A stretch of 64,000 nucleotides of DNA from the NCBI GenBank assembly GCA_004558485.1, contig SFCS01000008.1:8015-72014 (forward strand), read 5' to 3'. Below the pieces are notes generated by a model, which saw only the letters and a list, made by a program, of their open reading frames with translations, searched no databases and was not told the DNA's origin. Position 1 is the first letter of the stretch. Each line of letters begins with the position of its first letter. The translations under genes were made by a program, and so were the position numbers. The stretch comes from Ruminococcus sp. (lineage in GTDB: Bacteria > Bacillota > Clostridia > Oscillospirales > Acutalibacteraceae). This document shows positions 18,131-26,979 of this stretch, one piece after another.

Positions 18131-19219
18131 TTATGGTTGCGCAAGATAGCGCCGAAGCTCCGACTCTGCCGCAGAGGGATGCGCGCGATCGTAGCCTGCT
18201 CTTGCAATGCTCTCTCCCGTCGGCCTTCTTTCGAAATGCTTGCAGTCCAAAATGGCATCTGCCCAAACAGAGGGCGGGTCCGCAAGACGCAGAAAGCGGA
18301 CATTTTCCGTGATGGCGGACTCCTTTGAAACGGCGTCCGAAAGGATCAGGGGCAATCCCGCTGCCTGTGCCTCTATTGCCACGATCGGCAATCCCTCATA
18401 GAACGAGGGGAGCAAAAACACATCCGCTGCCTGCAGGATGGCGGCAATATCCGATCGTTTCCCGAGAAAACGCACGGCGCGGTCGAGGTTCTTTTTTTCG
18501 GCATAGGCGTGCACTTCCTGTTCCATTTCACCGGTGCCGACGCTAAGGAGGCGTGCGGTCGGATCCTTTTTGTATACTTCCTCAAAAATATCCAAAACGC
18601 CCAGCGGGTTTTTTTGGTGGGACAGGCGTCCGATATGGCAGACGACAAAATTTTCTTCAACGCCGAGCGCATCGCGCGTGCTTTGCCGCGTGGCGGGGCA
18701 ATAGGCGTAGTCCGCGGCGGAGATCATGTTGGGGATGACGGTCGCTTTGCGCTTTCCGAACATGTATGTCGCAGCAAGCGCCGAACAGGCAAACCGCTTT
18801 TTCGTGAACAAGTTCAGAAACGGACGGCACAGCCGATGCAAACGCAGCTTGTCGGTGCTGCCGTTGTGACTGTGGGTGATGACCGTCCGATGCATCAGCC
18901 ACGGCACAGCCTCTGTGAAAGCGGCGCCGGCGTCAAGAATGTTGAAGTATACCTTTTTGTACTCGGGGTGCGCACGCAAAACAGCTGCCATGGCCTTCAT
19001 GTGTGCAAGCAGGCCCTTGCTTTTTGCCGGAATATAATAGATCTTCGCACCGAGGGCGGTCGCTTCGTCGGCATACGCCATTGTCGGAAAATCCGTTACA
19101 AAATCGAACATGACCTTTTCACGGTCAAGGCCACGCAGCTGGTTCATGAGATAGGTCTCAATGCCGCCGGGGTTGTCGGTCATGCCATATACCAAGATGC
19201 GTTCCGGCACAGAATTCAC
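18131..19219 (-). CDS. Glycosyltransferase family 4 (GT-B fold)
   Basis: A 362-residue retaining glycosyltransferase. The N-terminal domain shows the glycine loop NPGGIETYL, and the C-terminal domain has HIGRLSHQKNP and the nucleotide-sugar E-x7-E segment (YEGLPIVAIEAQ). Such enzymes add sugars to lipid-linked wall or capsule precursors at the inner membrane face. It overlaps the GT2 gene upstream by four bases and precedes the galactofuranosyltransferase-like gene by 20. The sugar transferred is unknown. Confidence 0.88.
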   Translation of the reverse strand: MNSVPERILVYGMTDNPGGIETYLMNQLRGLDREKVMFDFVTDFPTMAYADEATALGAKIYYIPAKSKGLLAHMKAMAAVLRAHPEYKKVYFNILDAGAAFTEAVPWLMHRTVITHSHNGSTDKLRLHRLCRPFLNLFTKKRFACSALAATYMFGKRKATVIPNMISAADYAYCPATRQSTRDALGVEENFVVCHIGRLSHQKNPLGVLDIFEEVYKKDPTARLLSVGTGEMEQEVHAYAEKKNLDRAVRFLGKRSDIAAILQAADVFLLPSFYEGLPIVAIEAQAAGLPLILSDAVSKESAITENVRFLRLADPPSVWADAILDCKHFERRPTGESIARAGYDRAHPSAAESELRRYLAQP

Positions 19220-20247
19220 TCCTTTGAAAGCGTGTTGGCGGCGTCCTCAAAATCTGCAAAGACGGCGGGCTGAACCTTGGAATGCCCCCGCCCCATAAGC
19301 CGCACGGCCATATAGTACAGTGCGGGGGAAAAACGGTACAGGCGCGCACTCAGGCGCACCTTTTTGTTCGGACAGTCGCAAAGCGGCAAAAGATGTGCCA
19401 TAGCGTCCGTCTTTGCGGCAAAACGGGTGAAATCCTTGCGGGAAAACGCCAGTGCCGCCTGCCACAGGATCGACCAGAATATGCGGTTTGTGCCCCATTT
19501 TGAAAAATACGGCGCAAAGGAGGGGGCAACATCGGGAAACCATGCCTCCAACCGCTGCATCAGCACAAGGCAGGTAAGCCTGTCCGCCGTGAAACGCTGC
19601 ATCGCCGAGCCTTCCCGCAGGATATAGAAATAGAGGATCTTGTCGGTGAAAAGCAGCTTTTCCGCCGTCGCCAGTGTGCGGTAGATAAAGTCATAGTCCT
19701 CATAGTATTTATACCCCTCAGCAAAGAGGAGCGCTTGCTTTTTCACAAATTCCCGCCGCAAAAGGAGGTTGACAACACCGAAGGCGGTGGGATTGTAGAG
19801 CACCTTTTGCAGCATGTCATCCTTTGTCATCGGGCAAAATACGGCGTCGTCTGTTTCAAGATGCGGCGCGTCGCCGTCATGCACTCTGAGGCTGTTGAAC
19901 ATCAGGACATCAAAATCATGCGCGCGCACGGCCTTCTCCAGCGTGGCAAAATAGTCCGCTGTCACGAAGTCATCCACATCGGCAAAGGTGATATATTCCC
20001 CCTTGGCACAACGGATGCCTGCATTGCGCGCGGCGCTCACGCCGGCATTTTCCTGTCGGTATGCCGCGACGGTGAAGTTTGCACCGTCCTCGGCGGCGGA
20101 GAGGCGGGCGAAGCTATCGTCCTTGCTGCCGTCATCAATGAACACCAGTTCAAAGTGTTCGGCGGTTTCCTGCTGTGCGCGGAGGTTTCGGAAAAGACCG
20201 TCTATATACTTCCCGCCGTTGTAGACAGGGATGATAACACTGATCAT
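19216..20247 (-). CDS. Glycosyltransferase family 2
   Basis: A 343-residue GT-A enzyme. The first 100 residues hold the family core: VIIPVYNGGKYIDG, FIDDGSKDDS, and the metal-binding acidic motif FADVDDF. It has no strong membrane helices and should sit at the inner face of the membrane. It is the first gene of the polysaccharide operon (20247 to 14105), with a strong promoter about 90 bases upstream. Confidence 0.9.
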   Translation of the reverse strand: MISVIIPVYNGGKYIDGLFRNLRAQQETAEHFELVFIDDGSKDDSFARLSAAEDGANFTVAAYRQENAGVSAARNAGIRCAKGEYITFADVDDFVTADYFATLEKAVRAHDFDVLMFNSLRVHDGDAPHLETDDAVFCPMTKDDMLQKVLYNPTAFGVVNLLLRREFVKKQALLFAEGYKYYEDYDFIYRTLATAEKLLFTDKILYFYILREGSAMQRFTADRLTCLVLMQRLEAWFPDVAPSFAPYFSKWGTNRIFWSILWQAALAFSRKDFTRFAAKTDAMAHLLPLCDCPNKKVRLSARLYRFSPALYYMAVRLMGRGHSKVQPAVFADFEDAANTLSKE

Positions 20248-20331
20248 TTAGCTCTGCTGCCTTTCTTCCATGCATAATAATGTATATAAAACACACATTT
20301 TGTCGATTTTCGTTTTTGCAAACTTTTTTAT

Positions 20332-20360
20332 AGTATAGCACATACAGGCGGGATATTCAA
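20332..20360 (-). promoter_or_regulatory. Promoter of the polysaccharide operon
   Basis: TTGAAT (20355-20360) and TATACT (20332-20337), both read on the minus strand, are 17 bases apart. About 80 bases of AT-rich leader separate it from the GT2 gene. Confidence 0.75.
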
Positions 20361-20456
20361 GTCCCAAAAAATGCGCAGGTGCGGCTGCGGTCTCCACATC
20401 CTTATAGTATATCCTGCCGGCACGGCAAAAATCGCCGCCGCGCCCTGCGGAAAGCA

Positions 20457-20484
20457 AAAGAGCACCCCGCGGGGCGCTCTTTGT
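20457..20484 (-). terminator. Terminator after the GH3 gene
   Basis: On the minus strand AAAGAGCGCCCC and GGGGTGCTCTTT form a long stem with one mismatch, ending in TTTTG. It lies just after the GH3 stop and separates the two minus-strand operons. The remaining bases of 20361-20456 hold nothing I recognise. Confidence 0.8.
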
Positions 20485-20496
20485 CATATCATCCAT

Positions 20497-22089
20497 TTAC
20501 GGCTTGACGGGGGAGGTTCCCTCGAAGGGTACCTCGCCGCAGGCGGCGCGCACAAAGCCCTCGACAGCGCAGCCGAGCATGGAATAGGCGTTGACATAGG
20601 TCTGTGCCCGTTCGAGATACTGACTGCCGAAATAGGGCGAGCCGAAGCTCACGAACACCGTTTTGTCCACAGCGTGATCCGGCGCGAAGGCGCCGGCAAG
20701 ATTGGCGGCGCGGGCGGCGGTGTAGTCAAGAAAACCCATCGGGCGGAACGGGCGGGAAAAAAGCCCGTACAGCACGAGATCGTTTTCCGCATACAGCGCC
20801 TTGCGCTCGTCAGCCGTCGGCTCGGGTTTATCCATGAAGGTCACCTTGAAGCCGCGGGCGGTGAGCGCCGTTTCCAGCACCCTTGCCTCTGCCATGGCAG
20901 GGCCGAACTCCACGATCGGCACGACCGCGATGCGCGGCGTCTTTTCGGGCGACAGCGGGAAATGATGCAGCTTGTCGCGCAGCAGTGTGATGCTCTTTTC
21001 GGCGCAGCGACGCTGCGTATCCTTCACAAACGCCGCTTCGTCTGCCGACAGCGGGCGGAAGGGCGTGTAGTCCTCGGAAAACAGTCCCGCCTTTTCCTTG
21101 ACGCGCAGGATGCGGGATACGGCGTCATCGAGGCGCTCCATCGGCACCTCGCCGGAGAGGATGGCCTTTTCCAGATTATCCGCAAAAGCGGGGGTGGGCC
21201 ACAGCATCATGTCACAGCCCGCCTTGAAGGACTCGATCTCGGCGATCTCGCGGGTGTCATACCAACCGGCAAAGCCGCCCATGCCGAGCGCATCGGTCAC
21301 AACGACACCCTCAAAGCCCAGCTCGCCCTTCAAAAGATCGGTGATGAGCGCGCGGTTGAGGGTCGCGGGCAGCGGCAGGTCAAAGCGGACGCTTTTCTCC
21401 TGCTTATATGCGGGCAGGGCGATGTGCCCCGCCATGATGCTGTCCACCCCCGCGGCGATCATTTCACGATAGACCTTGCCGAAGGTCGCATACCAGTCCG
21501 CCATTTCGAGTGAATTAACGGTGGTGGTGATGTGCTGATCGCGGTAGTCCATGCCGTCGCCGGGGAAGTGCTTGGCACAGGCGGCGATGCCGTTTTCCTG
21601 CATGCCGCGGACGATCTGCGGCAAAAGGCGGCAGGCGCGGTCGGCATCATCGGTCATGGCGCGGTTGTTCACGAGCGGATTTCGCCGGTTGATGTTGAGG
21701 TCGCTGACCGGAGAAAATGTCCAGTTTGCGCCGATGGAACGCGCCTCGAGCGCGGTCGCCTTGCCGTAGTCATAGGCAATTTCAGGGTCGTTTGTCGCGC
21801 CCAGGCCCATCATGAACGGCAACGGCGTCAGCGCCTTCACCATGCTGCCGCAGCCGTTTTCAAAGTCCGAGGTGATGAGCGGCGGAATATCGCAGCCGGC
21901 AAGCAGCTCCCTGACATAGCCGCGCAGCTCGTCAAGTCCCGTTTCGTCGGCGTTCGTGATGATCTGTCCGAAAAAGAAGGCGGCACCCGGGCAGAAATCG
22001 ATTTTTTTGTCCCTGCTCATCAGCACGACGATGGTCTGATGGATTTTCTCCCGCAGGGTCATTGCGGATAGCTGCGGCATTTTTGCCAT
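20497..22089 (-). CDS. Glycoside hydrolase family 3, NagZ-like beta-glycosidase
   Basis: A 530-residue protein with the GH3 TIM barrel and a C-terminal alpha/beta domain. The nucleophile Asp is in VVVTDALGMGG. The loop KHFPGDGMDYRDQH has the Asp-His type dyad used as acid/base by the beta-N-acetylhexosaminidase branch of the family. There is no signal peptide, so it works in the cytoplasm. It is the last gene of the AraC-flanked saccharide operon, three bases after the SDR gene. Substrate may be a beta-hexosaminide, but beta-glucosides are not excluded. Confidence 0.82.
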   Translation of the reverse strand: MAKMPQLSAMTLREKIHQTIVVLMSRDKKIDFCPGAAFFFGQIITNADETGLDELRGYVRELLAGCDIPPLITSDFENGCGSMVKALTPLPFMMGLGATNDPEIAYDYGKATALEARSIGANWTFSPVSDLNINRRNPLVNNRAMTDDADRACRLLPQIVRGMQENGIAACAKHFPGDGMDYRDQHITTTVNSLEMADWYATFGKVYREMIAAGVDSIMAGHIALPAYKQEKSVRFDLPLPATLNRALITDLLKGELGFEGVVVTDALGMGGFAGWYDTREIAEIESFKAGCDMMLWPTPAFADNLEKAILSGEVPMERLDDAVSRILRVKEKAGLFSEDYTPFRPLSADEAAFVKDTQRRCAEKSITLLRDKLHHFPLSPEKTPRIAVVPIVEFGPAMAEARVLETALTARGFKVTFMDKPEPTADERKALYAENDLVLYGLFSRPFRPMGFLDYTAARAANLAGAFAPDHAVDKTVFVSFGSPYFGSQYLERAQTYVNAYSMLGCAVEGFVRAACGEVPFEGTSPVKP

Positions 22090-22092
22090 GAC

Positions 22093-22902
22093 TTACTCCT
22101 CCATTTCCATCACTTTGCGTTTGTAGTCATTGAGAATTTGCGGATAGAGCTGGCAGCTCATACCGCCGTCCACAATGATCTCCGCACCGGTGATATTCTT
22201 GGACTCACTGCTGCCGAGAAACCACGCTGCATTCGCTATATCTTCAAAGTCGGAAATGTCGCCGATGGGGGTCAGCGTGCCGTTGACGATCTGCTTGGAG
22301 CCCATTTCCACCCAGCGGGCGGTCTTGATCGTGCCGGGCAGCACCACATTGCTGCGGATGCCGTATTTGCCGAGATCCACCGCAAGCGATTTGGACATGC
22401 CGTTGATACCGCCCTTGGACGCGCCGTAGGCAGCGCGGTTGGGGATGGCGCGGTAGGAGGTGTTAGAGCCGATGAACACGATCGCACCCTCATGCTGCTC
22501 GCGCATGCGCAGCGCCGCCTGACGGATGATCATGAAGTTCCACACAAGGTTGGTCTCAAACACGCGCTGAAATTCCTCGATCGGCACGGTGAAAAGATCC
22601 ATGCCCTTTGCGGGATCGGTGCCAAATCCCATGTCGGCGGCGTTGAGCACCACCGTGGAGACAAAGCGGCCGTCCGCGTCGATGGCGGAAAAGACATCCT
22701 TCACCTTTTGCTCGTCGCGGATGTCCAGCCCGAAGCCGCGGGCAAACACACCGTATTTTCCCGCGACACCCTTCGCGGCGGCAGAGGCATGCTCCTCGCT
22801 GCGGCTGGTGATATAGACATCATAGCCCTCTTTTGCGAACCGCTCGGCGGTCGCAAGACCTGTGCCGACTGTGCCGCCGGTGATGAATACTGCTTTTTTC
22901 AT
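22093..22902 (-). CDS. Short-chain dehydrogenase/reductase
   Basis: A 269-residue SDR oxidoreductase with the nucleotide-binding motif TGGTVGTGLA at residues 8-17, the catalytic Ser in FIGSNTS and the Tyr-Lys pair in YGASKGG. The C-terminal region around GAEIIVDGGMS is the usual family ending. It probably oxidises or reduces a sugar or sugar-acid intermediate using NAD(P). Its start overlaps the stop of the preceding remnant gene by four bases, so translation is still coupled through that remnant. Confidence 0.85.
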   Translation of the reverse strand: MKKAVFITGGTVGTGLATAERFAKEGYDVYITSRSEEHASAAAKGVAGKYGVFARGFGLDIRDEQKVKDVFSAIDADGRFVSTVVLNAADMGFGTDPAKGMDLFTVPIEEFQRVFETNLVWNFMIIRQAALRMREQHEGAIVFIGSNTSYRAIPNRAAYGASKGGINGMSKSLAVDLGKYGIRSNVVLPGTIKTARWVEMGSKQIVNGTLTPIGDISDFEDIANAAWFLGSSESKNITGAEIIVDGGMSCQLYPQILNDYKRKVMEMEE

Positions 22903-23333
22903 ACATTTTCACTCCAATCACAAAAATCGCCGAACAGAAGTGCCATCGGGCGGTCGGACACCGGCAGGTGATCGAACCGCAGACAGCCGTCGCCGTAGTC
23001 GGTCAGAATGGTGTCGGGGACGGTATAGACATCACCGTTGCAGAGATCCGCGAGCTGCACCTTTTGCTGCTTCGTGATGATCCGGAACGAGGTCGTTCCC
23101 ACCCGGTCGGTGGTGAGGATGTTCTTCGGACTCCGGAAAACGAGACATGCGCTGCCGTTTCGCGGCGGTGGAATGCGCACCCATTTAACGCCGATGGCGG
23201 CAACCTTGTCATATGCCTTTTCGGGGTCGAACACATCGCGGTCGAGCTTTTCAAAGCCGATGCCGATGCGGGAGTGTTTGATTTCATTTGAGAATTTGGG
23301 GGTGATCTTGCCCACCTTTGTCAGTCGCTGCAT
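22899..23333 (-). pseudogene. Internally deleted clan-A glycosidase remnant (GH39-like)
   Basis: A 144-residue open frame that looks like two ends of one larger enzyme joined in frame. The first 54 residues (SRIGIGFEKLDRDVFDPEKA and the following KWVRI) match the N-terminus of clostridial GH39-like hydrolases that are usually several hundred residues long. The rest, ending in LPVSDRPMALLFGDF, matches the C-terminal beta domain of the same proteins. The whole catalytic barrel, including both glutamates, is missing. GAGGAG and an ATG are intact and no frameshift is seen, so a short protein is probably still made and couples translation into the SDR gene. It cannot be an active glycosidase. The match is from recall, so the deletion size is not known. 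Confidence 0.6.
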
Positions 23334-23346
23334 ACCGTTTTTCTCC

Positions 23347-24507
23347 TCAGAAATAGAATTCCGTTTTCGCGGGGCGGATGTCGGTCAGCGTGCCGTCATA
23401 GTGCCGCAGGGTGTGCGGCTGATAGGGATGCAGGAGACATGCCTCCTCGTCGATGTCGATGCCGAGACCCGGACGGTCGGGGACGGTGATATAGCCGTCC
23501 TTGTACTCGAGCTTTTCATTTGTGATGTCATGCCGCCAGGCGACATCGCTGTACATGATTTCGAGGATGCAGAAGTTGGGGCAGTTTGCCGCCAGCTGCA
23601 GCGTCGCGGCGTTGGCGACCGGGCCGGACGGGTTGTGCGGCGCGAACGGAATATAGCGGCACTCCGCCTCGGCGGCGATCTTCTTTAGCTCCATGATGCC
23701 GCCCGCATGGGAGATGTCGGGCTGGATATAGTCGGCGGGCATGAGGTCGAAGAACCGCCGATAGTCCCAACGGGTGTACAGGCGCTCGCCCGCCGAAATG
23801 GCGACCGGCGACTTGTCTCTGACTGCCTTGAGCGCTTCAAGGCTGTCGGGCGGGGTCGGCTCTTCAAAGAACATGGGCTTGAACGGTTCCAGCTCCTTGG
23901 CGATCTTGATGCCGGTGGGGATGTTGAATCTGCCGTGTCCCTCGATGAGCAGATCAACGCCGTTTCCGACCGCCTCGCGCACCGCCGCCACGCAGCGCAG
24001 CGCCTTGTCGAGGGCGGCGTTTGAAATGTCGAGATAGGCTTTGCCGAACGGATCCCACTTCATGGCGGTGACACCGCGCTTGACGGCCTCCTTCGCCTTT
24101 GCGGCAAACTCCTCCGGCTCCTTCGCACCGGCGAACCAGCCGTTGACATAGATGCGCACCTTGTCGTTCACCTTACCGCCGAGCAGCTGATAGACCGGAA
24201 CATTCAGATGCTTGCCGAGGATGTCCCACAGCGCCATTTCCACCGCGGACAGCGCGCTCATCAGCACAGGGCCGCCGCGCCAGTAGGCGTCGCGGTAGAT
24301 GCTGTGGAAATGCTGCTCGACATCGAGCGGGCTTTTGCCCACAAGGTATTCTTTTATGTGCTCCAGCGCGCCGAGGAACGCTTTTTCCTTGTATTCCAGC
24401 GTGCCCTCGCCGATGCCGGTGACGCCTTCATCGGTATAGATCTTGACAAACACGAAGTTTGTGCGGAAGCAGTCCACCACAAAGGGCTTTACATCTGTCA
24501 CTTTCAT
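23347..24507 (-). CDS. Enolase-superfamily acid-sugar dehydratase (galactonate dehydratase-like)
   Basis: A 386-residue mandelate racemase/muconate lactonizing enzyme. The barrel holds the metal ligands in LLIEGHGRF, FFEEPTPP and ISAGERLYT, and MKWDPFG carries the lysine region of strand 2. The histidine of FAPHNPSGP is a candidate base. The family dehydrates sugar acids such as galactonate to 2-keto-3-deoxy acids. It is a different subgroup from the dehydratase at 262-1599. It overlaps the upstream MBL gene by four bases. The exact sugar acid is not determinable here. Confidence 0.82.
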   Translation of the reverse strand: MKVTDVKPFVVDCFRTNFVFVKIYTDEGVTGIGEGTLEYKEKAFLGALEHIKEYLVGKSPLDVEQHFHSIYRDAYWRGGPVLMSALSAVEMALWDILGKHLNVPVYQLLGGKVNDKVRIYVNGWFAGAKEPEEFAAKAKEAVKRGVTAMKWDPFGKAYLDISNAALDKALRCVAAVREAVGNGVDLLIEGHGRFNIPTGIKIAKELEPFKPMFFEEPTPPDSLEALKAVRDKSPVAISAGERLYTRWDYRRFFDLMPADYIQPDISHAGGIMELKKIAAEAECRYIPFAPHNPSGPVANAATLQLAANCPNFCILEIMYSDVAWRHDITNEKLEYKDGYITVPDRPGLGIDIDEEACLLHPYQPHTLRHYDGTLTDIRPAKTEFYF

Positions 24508-25178
24508 AGCATGATCTCCTTGTAAATCGTCGGAATGATGCGTCTGTCGCTCGCAAACACCGTGGGGTCGAGCGCGTCGAACATGCCGAAATGCAGCGGC
24601 ACGACTTCTTTGGCATCGATGTCCGCGGCAAAGCGCGCCGCATCGGTCATATTCATGTTGTTGCCGACGCCGTTGATCGGCAGGAACACGACATCCACGG
24701 GGCGGTCGATGTCGGCAAGCACGGCCTTGTTATACAGCGTGTCGCCGGTGATGTAATAGGTCTTGCCGCCGTAGGTGATGAAAACGCCGACGGCGCACTC
24801 GTCGCTGTGCTCCGCGTGCACCGCCTCGAAAACAACGCCCTTTTCCGTCCACTGCGTGCCGCGGTCAAACTGCACATAGTTGTTCTCCCCGCCGAACTTT
24901 TTCGCCGTCTGCCAGGCGTTGCCGGAGGCGAGCACCGTGATGCCGTCGTGCTTTTTGAACAGAACGGCGAGCGTTTCGGGATCGGTGTGGTCAAGATGAT
25001 CGTGCGTCAGGATCAGCACATCGGGACGCACATCGAAAAAGCGCGTCTCGATCGGCTGCCGCCGATAGTTCCTGGGGTTGACCTTCACAACGCTGTTGGA
25101 GAGATACGGATCGACCATGACCTTGACGCCGTCAAAGTCGAAAAGCAGTCCCGCCTGTCCCAACCATGTCACTTTCAT
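24504..25178 (-). CDS. MBL-fold metal-dependent hydrolase (UlaG/UPF0173-like)
   Basis: A 224-residue metallo-beta-lactamase fold protein with the metal site THDHLDHTD, a second ligand region around HAEHSD and the Asp of YITGDTLY. It resembles L-ascorbate-6-phosphate lactonase UlaG and UPF0173 proteins, which open sugar lactones. Its position between a glycosidase and a sugar-acid dehydratase fits hydrolysis of an aldonolactone. It overlaps both neighbours by four bases. The lactonase role is inferred from context only. Confidence 0.75.
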   Translation of the reverse strand: MKVTWLGQAGLLFDFDGVKVMVDPYLSNSVVKVNPRNYRRQPIETRFFDVRPDVLILTHDHLDHTDPETLAVLFKKHDGITVLASGNAWQTAKKFGGENNYVQFDRGTQWTEKGVVFEAVHAEHSDECAVGVFITYGGKTYYITGDTLYNKAVLADIDRPVDVVFLPINGVGNNMNMTDAARFAADIDAKEVVPLHFGMFDALDPTVFASDRRIIPTIYKEIML

Positions 25179-26005
25179 TTTTCGTCCTCCTCAATGTCAA
25201 ATACGCGGACATAGTCCACAAGGAAGGTGTCGCCGATGGCGTCGAACGCCTCTTGGCAGGGGGCGTGCTCCGGCAGGCGGTAGCCCTTGACCTCGGTGGA
25301 GATGAGGACAAATTCCTCGTGGCCGGAGACGTCCTCTGTGATCCTGCCGTCCTCCTTGCCATCGACATAGAAGGTGTAGCCGGTCTCATCGAACAGCACG
25401 CCGAAACGGTGGAAAACGGTCTTGTCGATGTCGGGCACGCCGCCGACGCGGTGATGCCGCATGTCCTGTCCGTAGCCGCCGGTGAACACATTGTGTCCGA
25501 CGACGCGCCCCGGCTCAAACGACTCCATCACATCCACCTCGACGCCGGTGTCCGCCGGATCGTCGGAGGCGCCGATGATGGGGGATTGCATCCAGAAGGC
25601 ACACCACCAGCCGGGCTTTTGCTGCAGGCGGCAGCGGCACTCATAATAGCCGTATTTGTGCGTGAACAGGCTCTTTTTCAGCTTGCCGATATTCCACTGC
25701 AGATCGTCGCAGCCGAATTTCGTCTTTTTGATCGGCTCGTCCATGAAGTTGTAGCCGGTCTGCAACTGGGAGCTGACGGGCATGCCGTCCTTGAGCTGCA
25801 GGGTGAACACGGCGTTGCTGTTGCCGTCGAGCGTCACGCCGTCGTCCGTCCAGGCAGGATGCACCTTGCCCATCATGGCGGTGCGATAGTCCCATTTGGT
25901 GCGGTCAAGCTCCGTGCCGTCAAATTCGTCGCTCCAAACAAGGCGAAAGCGTTTCCCCTCCGGCAAAAGGCTGGGTTCGTGATCGGCGACTTCAAATTTT
26001 TTCAT
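25175..26005 (-). CDS. Glycoside hydrolase family 16
   Basis: A 276-residue beta-sandwich endoglycosidase. The catalytic motif E-x-D-x-x-E is seen in GVEVDVMES, with WSDEFDG at the N-terminus and GWWCAFWMQ upstream of the site, both typical of GH16. The family cleaves beta-1,3/1,4-glucans, galactans or related chains. There is no signal peptide, unlike most GH16 enzymes, so it should act inside the cell on imported fragments. It is the first gene of an operon that continues to the GH3 gene and lies next to an AraC regulator on the other strand. Confidence 0.85.
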   Translation of the reverse strand: MKKFEVADHEPSLLPEGKRFRLVWSDEFDGTELDRTKWDYRTAMMGKVHPAWTDDGVTLDGNSNAVFTLQLKDGMPVSSQLQTGYNFMDEPIKKTKFGCDDLQWNIGKLKKSLFTHKYGYYECRCRLQQKPGWWCAFWMQSPIIGASDDPADTGVEVDVMESFEPGRVVGHNVFTGGYGQDMRHHRVGGVPDIDKTVFHRFGVLFDETGYTFYVDGKEDGRITEDVSGHEEFVLISTEVKGYRLPEHAPCQEAFDAIGDTFLVDYVRVFDIEEDEK

Positions 26006-26033
26006 TTTTTATCTCCGTTTCCGTGCGGAACAC

Positions 26034-26062
26034 TTGAAAATCCTCCCGCACCTGCCTATACT
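26034..26062 (+). promoter_or_regulatory. Promoter of the AraC regulator gene at 26139
   Basis: TTGAAA (26034-26039) and TATACT (26057-26062) are 17 bases apart. The -10 box shares its last three bases with the -10 box of the opposite promoter, so only one polymerase can occupy the site. Confidence 0.7.
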
Positions 26063-26088
26063 ATATTCTGTCGGGAAAAATCCGTCAA
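26060..26088 (-). promoter_or_regulatory. Promoter of the GH16 operon
   Basis: TTGACG (26083-26088) and TATAGT (26060-26065) on the minus strand, 17 bases apart. It overlaps almost completely with a plus-strand promoter in the same place. Confidence 0.75.
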
Positions 26089-26138
26089 GGGTCTTTCTTA
26101 TCTGATTTTTTAGATTTCTTATCATCGGGGGTGGCAAA

Positions 26139-26945
26139 ATGAACGAAACGGACTACACGGTGCTGCGCTGGGGAATTTTCGATTCGAGCATCAAATTTCC
26201 GAGCCTTTCCACCACGCGCGGCAGAAAGCTCTCCTGCTTTGAGATCGAGCTGTTCACCGCGGACTGTGAAGGGGTTGCCTATATCGACGAGACGCCGTAT
26301 GCCATGAAAAAGGGGACGCTCATCTGCGGCAAGCCGGGGCAGGTGCGGCGCAGCCGGCTGCCGTTTCGCTGCTGCTATCTGCACCTGCACACCGACAGCG
26401 CGCCGCTGCAGGCACTTTTGTGCGAGCTGCCGGACGCGACCGTCGTCACCGACCATGACGCGCTGGCGGCGCTGTTTTATAAAATTGCCGCCTGCGGGGC
26501 GGAGTCGCTGCCGGACGCGCTGTTTCTGCGCAGCTGCACCGACCGCATCCTCTGCATGCTGCTGCGCCTTGCGGAAAAACCGAAGACACCCGCCGCGGAT
26601 GTCTCCGCGCACGCGGCGATGCTGGGGGATATACGGGAGTATATTCAGAGGCATTACGGCGAGCCGCTGCCGCTTTCGGCGCTTTCGCAGCGTGCGGCGC
26701 TGAGCCCTGTGTATTTTCATCGGCTGTTTACTGCGTGCTACGGTATCACACCCGCGCAATATACGCTGACGGTGCGTCTCAACGCCGCGAAGCAGCAGCT
26801 GCTGGCGGGAGACGACACGGTGGCGGACATCGCGCAGGCGTGCGGGTTTTCCTCTCAGTCGTATTTTAACTATAAATTCAAAGAGCAGGTCGGCATGTCG
26901 CCGCTGCAATATCGCAAAAAAATGCTCAGCAAGATCGACCTTTAA
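26139..26945 (+). CDS. AraC family transcriptional regulator
   Basis: A 268-residue regulator with a compact N-terminal sensor (cupin-like, with IDETPYAMKKGTLICG) and two C-terminal helix-turn-helix motifs, LSALSQRAALSPVYFHRLF and VADIAQACGFSSQSYFNYKF. It is divergent from the GH16 operon and is the likely activator of it. The ligand is unknown. GGGGGTGG precedes the ATG. Confidence 0.88.
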   Translation: MNETDYTVLRWGIFDSSIKFPSLSTTRGRKLSCFEIELFTADCEGVAYIDETPYAMKKGTLICGKPGQVRRSRLPFRCCYLHLHTDSAPLQALLCELPDATVVTDHDALAALFYKIAACGAESLPDALFLRSCTDRILCMLLRLAEKPKTPAADVSAHAAMLGDIREYIQRHYGEPLPLSALSQRAALSPVYFHRLFTACYGITPAQYTLTVRLNAAKQQLLAGDDTVADIAQACGFSSQSYFNYKFKEQVGMSPLQYRKKMLSKIDL

Positions 26946-26979
26946 GCGGGCATACTACCCCAAAGAAGGGGGCATTGCC

